A DNA stretch of 64,000 nucleotides from Przewalskia tangutica (lineage: Eukaryota > Streptophyta > Magnoliopsida > Solanales > Solanaceae), in assembly GCA_029844215.1 (NCBI GenBank), contig CM056733.1:69593794-69657793 (forward strand). Direction: 5' to 3'. The position numbers and the translations under genes are program-made. The number at the start of each line of letters is the position of its first letter. Within the stretch, counting starts at the first letter, position 1. The notes under the pieces were generated by a model. It made no database searches and was not told where the DNA came from. It saw nothing but the letters and a program-made list of their open reading frames with translations. Shown piece by piece: positions 59,303 through 64,000 of the stretch.

Positions 59303-60990
59303 TGTCACGGCCCGACCCCAGGCCCGCGACTGGTGCCCTACCTGGGCACCCTTACATGTATACATCAGATAAAATCAGCGGAACATACATACAACTCTTA
59401 ATAAAAATCAATAAGGAATAAACAACAGGTTAGCCGATAAGGCTACCTCCCTTGATACATATATACACAGTAAAAAACAGTTACATTTTTTTTTTACAAA
59501 CCAACCCACAAAATATGACTACAGACCTCTAAGAGTTTTGACATCACCACTGTCACGGGACAGGGCCCCGCCATACCCCTGAATGTACATAAATCTACAA
59601 CATCAGGGAAACTGTACCAAAAGACAAGCCTCCGGAGAAATGGAGATTTCCAAGAACTGATCAGTGATCCTATGAATGAGGATCTGCAACCTGCTTACCC
59701 CTACCTGCGGCATGAACGCAACCCCCGAGGAAAGGGGTTCAGTACAAAATATGTACTAAGTATGTAAAACTGGAAATACTGTAATTTACATCATAAGTCT
59801 AAAATAAAGCTGGAGATATGTATGATAACCAAATTAACAGTATACTGTGTCTTACTAACAATGAGAGTAACAAGAATAAACATTTCCGGTTCTTAAAATA
59901 GGAAGCCTGTGACTAACCTAGGACCATCCGCCCGTAGTATTATCACACAATCCTACTCTTGGGACTATTTCACCCGCATAGGCCGTGTGGACCCGCATGA
60001 GGTAATTTCCTCGCATAGGACTGGTCCGCCCTGCATGGGACTATTTCACCCGCATGAGCCCTACGGACTCGCATGAGGTAACTTCCTCGCATCGTGGGGA
60101 GCAAATCCACGGAATATGCAAAATGCAACATGCCCGGGAAAAGATCCCGTGAAGAATAATATAACACAAGCACAACCGTATACCATAAATAACATAAGCA
60201 AGTTAAGAAATCCCTTAACTTCTTATTAGACTTAATTAACATGCACTCTCATTTTATTTAACTTAAGGCACTAACATATCATGAAAAATCCAGGAATTTA
60301 ATCCCAAAGTACTACGTACTTCTATCCTTTTAAAATGACTCTTTTTCATATAAAAACCCAAGATACTAACACTGTAGTATCAAGGCATATCTACTTTCCA
60401 TATCAAGTTACTACGCCTTTAGAAATTCATTTCAAGGCTTTGAAATCAATTCTTCCATTTTCGAAACTTAAGTAGCGTATACCTTTAAACAAGTTACCCT
60501 TATTTAAATCAAGTCTTTGATCCTTTTTCGAAATCGATCAAGCAAACCATTCTTTTAACTTCCCATAAAGTCGTTATAACCAACTTCCCATAAAGCCGTA
60601 TAACAACTTTATGCTTTAGAAAACTAAGGCATTTTCATCCTCTAAAATCTGGTGAGTTAATTCTCTAACTCAACCAAACTTAGACATCCTTATATCAAGT
60701 CAATGATATCAAAACAAAACCGAATTCCTTTAAAACTCATACGTCTACCGTACTATACATTTATAAAACTCATGCTCAAGAGATAGGGAAAGTTCTACAT
60801 ACCTTTCCGACTCAATCCACTCGCTAAGTTGACTACGCCGCACGTAGAACGTCAACCTATAATGACCATAATATGTGTATCAACTTCTAGCTTTCCAACG
60901 TAGAATATTTCTAAGTATAAAGTCTCTTATTCTACGGAAAATTGGGCAGCACTTCCTTTGTTTCTATATACTTTTCCACCTTTTTCAAGG
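59303..60990 (-). repeat. Partial gypsy 3' LTR
   Basis: About 1.7 kb of the LTR 3' portion. Shared with 24170-25640 are the terminal TGTCACGRCCCGACC block, GACAGGRCCCCG, and TTGGGCAGCACTTCCTTTG-type sequence (60945-60963 and 25617-25633). A repeat of about 85 bp (GGGACTATTTCACCCGCAT) occurs twice at 59960-60100. Confidence 0.8.
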
Positions 60991-61062
60991 CCCAAATTTA
61001 ACAACAAACCTGCCAGACTGAACCCCAAGGCTCGCTAGCCGATGAATCTCTCAGACCATATC

Positions 61063-61758
61063 CTACCTATCTGGCTGTACATATGACAGACTCCCCATAG
61101 ATCTACGACTCAGAGCATCTGCAACCACGTTGGCTTTTCCCGGATGGTATAGGATATCAACATCATAATCCTTCAGCAAATCTAACCACCGTCTCTGCCG
61201 CAGGTTCAACTCCCTCTGCCTGAAGATGTACTGGAGGCTCTTGTGGTCTGTATAAATATCCACATGAACCCCGTATAAATAATGCCTCCAAATCTTCAAG
61301 GCATGAATAACTGCGGTCAACTCTAAGTCGTGAGTAGGGTAATTCCTCTCATGCTTTCGTAGCTGTCGGGAAGCATAGGCTATAACCTTGATATGCTGCA
61401 TCAATATGCACCCTAGACCGATACCCGAGGTATCACAATAAATCACATAACCCTCTAATCCCTCGAGAAGAGTAAGAACTGGAGTCGTCGTAAACTTTTC
61501 CTTCAATAACTGGAAGCCCTTATCACAAGCTTCCGTCCACTGGAACTTAGACGCTTTCTGAGTCAACCTAGTCAAAGGCGCTGATATCGAAGCGAACTGC
61601 TCCACAAATCTACAGTAATAACCTGCCAGCCCTAAGAAGATGCGCACCTCCGTCGGAGTAGTAGGTCTCGGCCAAGTCTTGACCGCCTCAATCTTTGCCG
61701 TATCAACCTGAACACCGTCGGCCCCGATAATGTGCCCCAAGAATGCCACTGAGGCCAA
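61063..61758 (-). pseudogene. Gypsy RT C-terminus and RNase H
   Basis: 231 codons on the minus strand: VAFLGHIIGADGVQVD and FLGLAGYYCRFVEQFA (RT thumb), YCDTSGIGLGCILMQ (RNase H first Asp), YPTHDLELTAVIHALKIWRH (Glu) and YTDHKSLQYIF (Asp), ending with HPGKANVVADALSRR. Integrase should follow but the sequence switches to LTR-like DNA below about 61000. Confidence 0.92.
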
Positions 61759-61788
61759 CCAAAACTCACACTTTGAGAACTTAGCATA

Positions 61789-62220
61789 CTAGTGCCGGCT
61801 CTGGAGGACTCTAAGTACCATCCTCAAATGATCCGCATGCTCCTTCTCCGTGCGAGAATAAACCAGGATGTCATCAATGAATACTATAACAAACGTATCC
61901 AGAAATGGCTTGAACACCCGGTTCATCAAATCCATAAATACTGCTGGAGCGTTAGTCAAACCGAAAGACATCACCCTGAACTCATAATGCCCATACCGGG
62001 TCCTGAATGCAGTCTTCGGAATATCTGCCTCCCTAACTTGCACCTGATGATAACCGGACCGCAGGTCTATGTTAGAGAAACACCTCACACCCTGCAACTG
62101 GTCAAACATATCATCAATCCTGGGGAGGGGGTATCTATTTTTTATGGTTACCTTATTCATCTGCCTGTAATCAACACACATACGCAGCGTCCCATCCTTC
62201 TTTTGTACAAATAAAATTGG
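61789..62220 (-). pseudogene. Gypsy reverse transcriptase palm
   Basis: Minus-strand frame with CVDYRQMNKVTIKNRYPLPR, FRVMSFGLTNAPAVFMDLMN and the catalytic FIDD at 61881-61870. A TAG at 61791-61789 separates it from the following RT part, and another TAG at about 62230 separates it from upstream sequence. Confidence 0.92.
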
Positions 62221-62447
62221 CGCTCCCTAGGGAGAAATACTAGGCCTAATAAAGCCTTTTTCCAACAAATCTTTCAGCTCAGCAGGTGCCATCCTGTACG
62301 GCGGAATAGATATAGGCCGAGTGTCTGGTAGCACATCAATACGAAACTATATCTCCCTCTCAGGAGGAATGCCTGGGAGCTCATCTGGGAATACATCCAG
62401 AAACTCTCTAACCACCGGAACTGACTGAAGAGCTGGCACATCGGCCT

Positions 62448-63175
62448 CTATATCGAATACCCGAACCAGATGATAGATGTACCCTTTCTGAACCATCTTC
62501 CTAGCCTTGAGGTAATAAATAAACCTACCCTACGACGCCAGACGCCCTTCCACTCGATAACCGGCTCACTGGGAAACTGGAATCGGACCAATATGTCTCT
62601 ACAGTCAACATTGGCATAACAAGAAACCAACCAGTCCATACCCATAATGACATCAAAATCTGTCATCTCCAACTCTATCAAGTCTGCTAGGGTCTGACGA
62701 CTGTATATGAACACCGAGAAGTTTTTATACACCCGCTCAGCTAACACCGAATCACCCACTGGCGTAGCTACCTCAAAAGGCTCTATCGACACCGACTCTA
62801 TCCCTATTCTACCCGCAATAAGAGGGGATATATAGGACAAAGTAGACCCCGGATCTATCAAAGCATAAACGTCACAGTATGAAATCAATAATATACCTGT
62901 GACGACATCCGTTGAAGCCTCCTGGTCCTGTCGGCTGGCTAAAGAATATATGCGATTCTGTGGACCGCTAGAACTAGGGCTCCTGCAACGACCTCTGCCG
63001 CGGCCTGCTGACCCGTGTACACTCTGCCCTCCGGGGCGCATAACCACAGAAGATGAAGACCCAACAACTGACCCTGTAGGCTGAATCATACCACCCATGC
63101 CACCTCTGGTCGGACAATCCCTCTTTATATGGCCTTGCTGGCCGCAAGAGAAACAAGCTCCCGAAGCAGTGCGAC
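62448..63175 (-). pseudogene. Gypsy zinc knuckle and protease
   Basis: A CCHC knuckle CFSCGQQGHIKRDCP reads on the minus strand at about 63163-63119. Downstream is the aspartic protease with ALIDPGSTLSYIS (active-site DPGS variant typical of Tekay-type elements), and MGMDWL near the flap end. A frame break lies near 62530. Confidence 0.88.
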
Positions 63176-63454
63176 ACTCACCAGGGTGGGATCTACCGCA
63201 TCGAACACACCGAAATAGGGGTGGTCTCGATCGGCTAAGATCCTGCCTCCCTGAAACCCCAAGCCCCGAGCCACGACTGCCCGAATAACCCGGTGATCAA
63301 ACCTCCCGCGTAAGATCGAAGGAGCACTGCTGGCTGAAATGTAGACCTAGCTCACGAGGCCGCCCGCTCGAAAGTTACCCCGAACCCTACCGCCTGCCTC
63401 TTAGGCCGCCTCGACCGCCGGGTCCTCTCTCCGCCTCAATCCTCGCGCATATGC

Positions 63455-63853
63455 TCAGATCTCCGGAAATATCCATACTGGTGAAGGGTCACTCCTGTAC
63501 GCAAGAACCATATAGCGGTCTAGCCCCATCACATAGCGATAAACTCTATCGGCCATGTCAGCTACAATAGTGAGCGCATACCTGGCCAATGAGTCAAACT
63601 CCAGGTTATACTCTCTGATGGTCCTTCCATTCTGCCTCAACGTCAAGAACCTATCAACACGGGCTCTCCTCATCTCAGAAGGCAAAAAGTGATCAAGGAA
63701 GGCCTTCGTGAACTCATCCCAAACAGCTGGAGGAGCACCCACACCCCAGACGCTCCCACGGCCAAACCAGCCATCGCAATATCGCAGAACCGTAGAAGCT
63801 AGCACAACTGACTCAGTCTCCGAGGCCCTAAGTACCTGCATAGTCCGCTGCAT
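63455..63853 (-). pseudogene. Gypsy gag (capsid) part
   Basis: Minus-strand capsid fragment (Retrotrans_gag type): VWDEFTKAFLDHFLPSEMRR and FLTLRQNGRTIREYNLEFDS, then LARYA and a degraded end. Sequence between 63200 and 63450 is the basic linker with stops. The start of gag lies past the window end or is damaged near 63900. Confidence 0.85.
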
Positions 63854-64000
63854 CTGCCGAATGAACTCCTGAGGTTCATCCTTAGATCTCGAACCATAGA
63901 ACTCGGGTGGACTACAAACTCAAAAAATCCCGAATTCTCTAACTGTCGGCTCTAGGGTTAGCTACCTGCTCCTGTCGGCGCTGCCCTGCCACTATGCTAG

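Larger units (their letters stand above)
59303..64000 (-). mobile_element. Tekay/Del-like gypsy element, partial
   Basis: Begins at the LTR terminus TGTCACGGCCCGACC (59303) inside the Athila gag and runs off the window. On the minus strand the visible order is gag, CCHC knuckle, protease, RT, RNase H, then directly a partial LTR. Integrase and chromodomain are missing, as is the 5' part of the 3' LTR. The LTR part is related to the solo LTR at 24170-27501. All coding blocks carry stops. Confidence 0.88.

Noticed and set aside
58118..59365. A single 415-codon gene starting at 59365
   Set aside because: The first 21 codons belong to the gypsy LTR inserted at 59303, so the start is a chance fusion.
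52957..64000. Endogenous pararetrovirus or env-bearing retrovirus
   Set aside because: Domain order and motifs are of ordinary Athila and Tekay-like gypsy elements. No movement protein, coat protein or env-like frame was seen.

Overview
This window looks like nuclear DNA from a flowering plant, most probably Solanaceae. The evidence is AT-rich intergenic DNA, long GT-AG introns, a plant-type cytosolic aminopeptidase P gene, a SolS-like SINE tail (recalled from the solanaceous SINE literature, not searched) and Ty1/copia, Ty3/gypsy (TAT/Ogre, Athila and Tekay-like), RTE LINE, hAT, PIF/Harbinger, Stowaway and pogo elements. No bacterial, organellar or CRISPR content was seen.

Host genes. Bases 5553-5781 encode the C-terminus of a WrbA/FQR1-type NAD(P)H:quinone oxidoreductase (last exon only; the upstream exons are not in the window). 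Bases 7812-29569 hold a complete 16-exon Xaa-Pro aminopeptidase P (APP1) gene. Its exons join in frame into a 643-residue protein with all five metal ligands. The 1.93 kb coding sequence is spread over 21.8 kb, mainly because intron 7 (10.3 kb) and intron 11 (4.2 kb) are filled with transposons.

Layout. 1-5500: TE-rich DNA with a local segmental duplication, two hAT elements (one inside a SINE) and a 1.16 kb Harbinger-like element. 7404-7577: an hAT MITE just upstream of APP1. APP1 introns: a Stowaway-like MITE, two SINE-like units, a probable hAT fragment, a near full-size RTE LINE with a 15-bp target duplication (12736-15921, minus), a complete but decayed copia element (16522-21602, plus) and a 3.3 kb solo gypsy LTR (24170-27501). 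30864-44947: a pogo/Tigger-like transposon whose transposase gene is split by a 12 kb, apparently young TAT/Ogre-type retroelement (32525-44512) that lacks pol and carries three tandem-repeat arrays. 45404-50628: two Stowaway-like MITEs, each with a copia element inside. 51032-52680: the 5' part of a third plus-strand copia element. 52957-59302: an Athila-type gypsy element on the minus strand, cut at 59303 by a Tekay-like gypsy element that runs off the window and has lost its integrase.

The insertions can be ordered from nesting, target-site duplications and LTR similarity. I did not find a new enzymatic system. The most unusual items are the gag-only TAT element with its arrays and hairpins, a short ORF shared by its two LTRs, and clustered small differences in GC-rich repeats that may be assembly errors.
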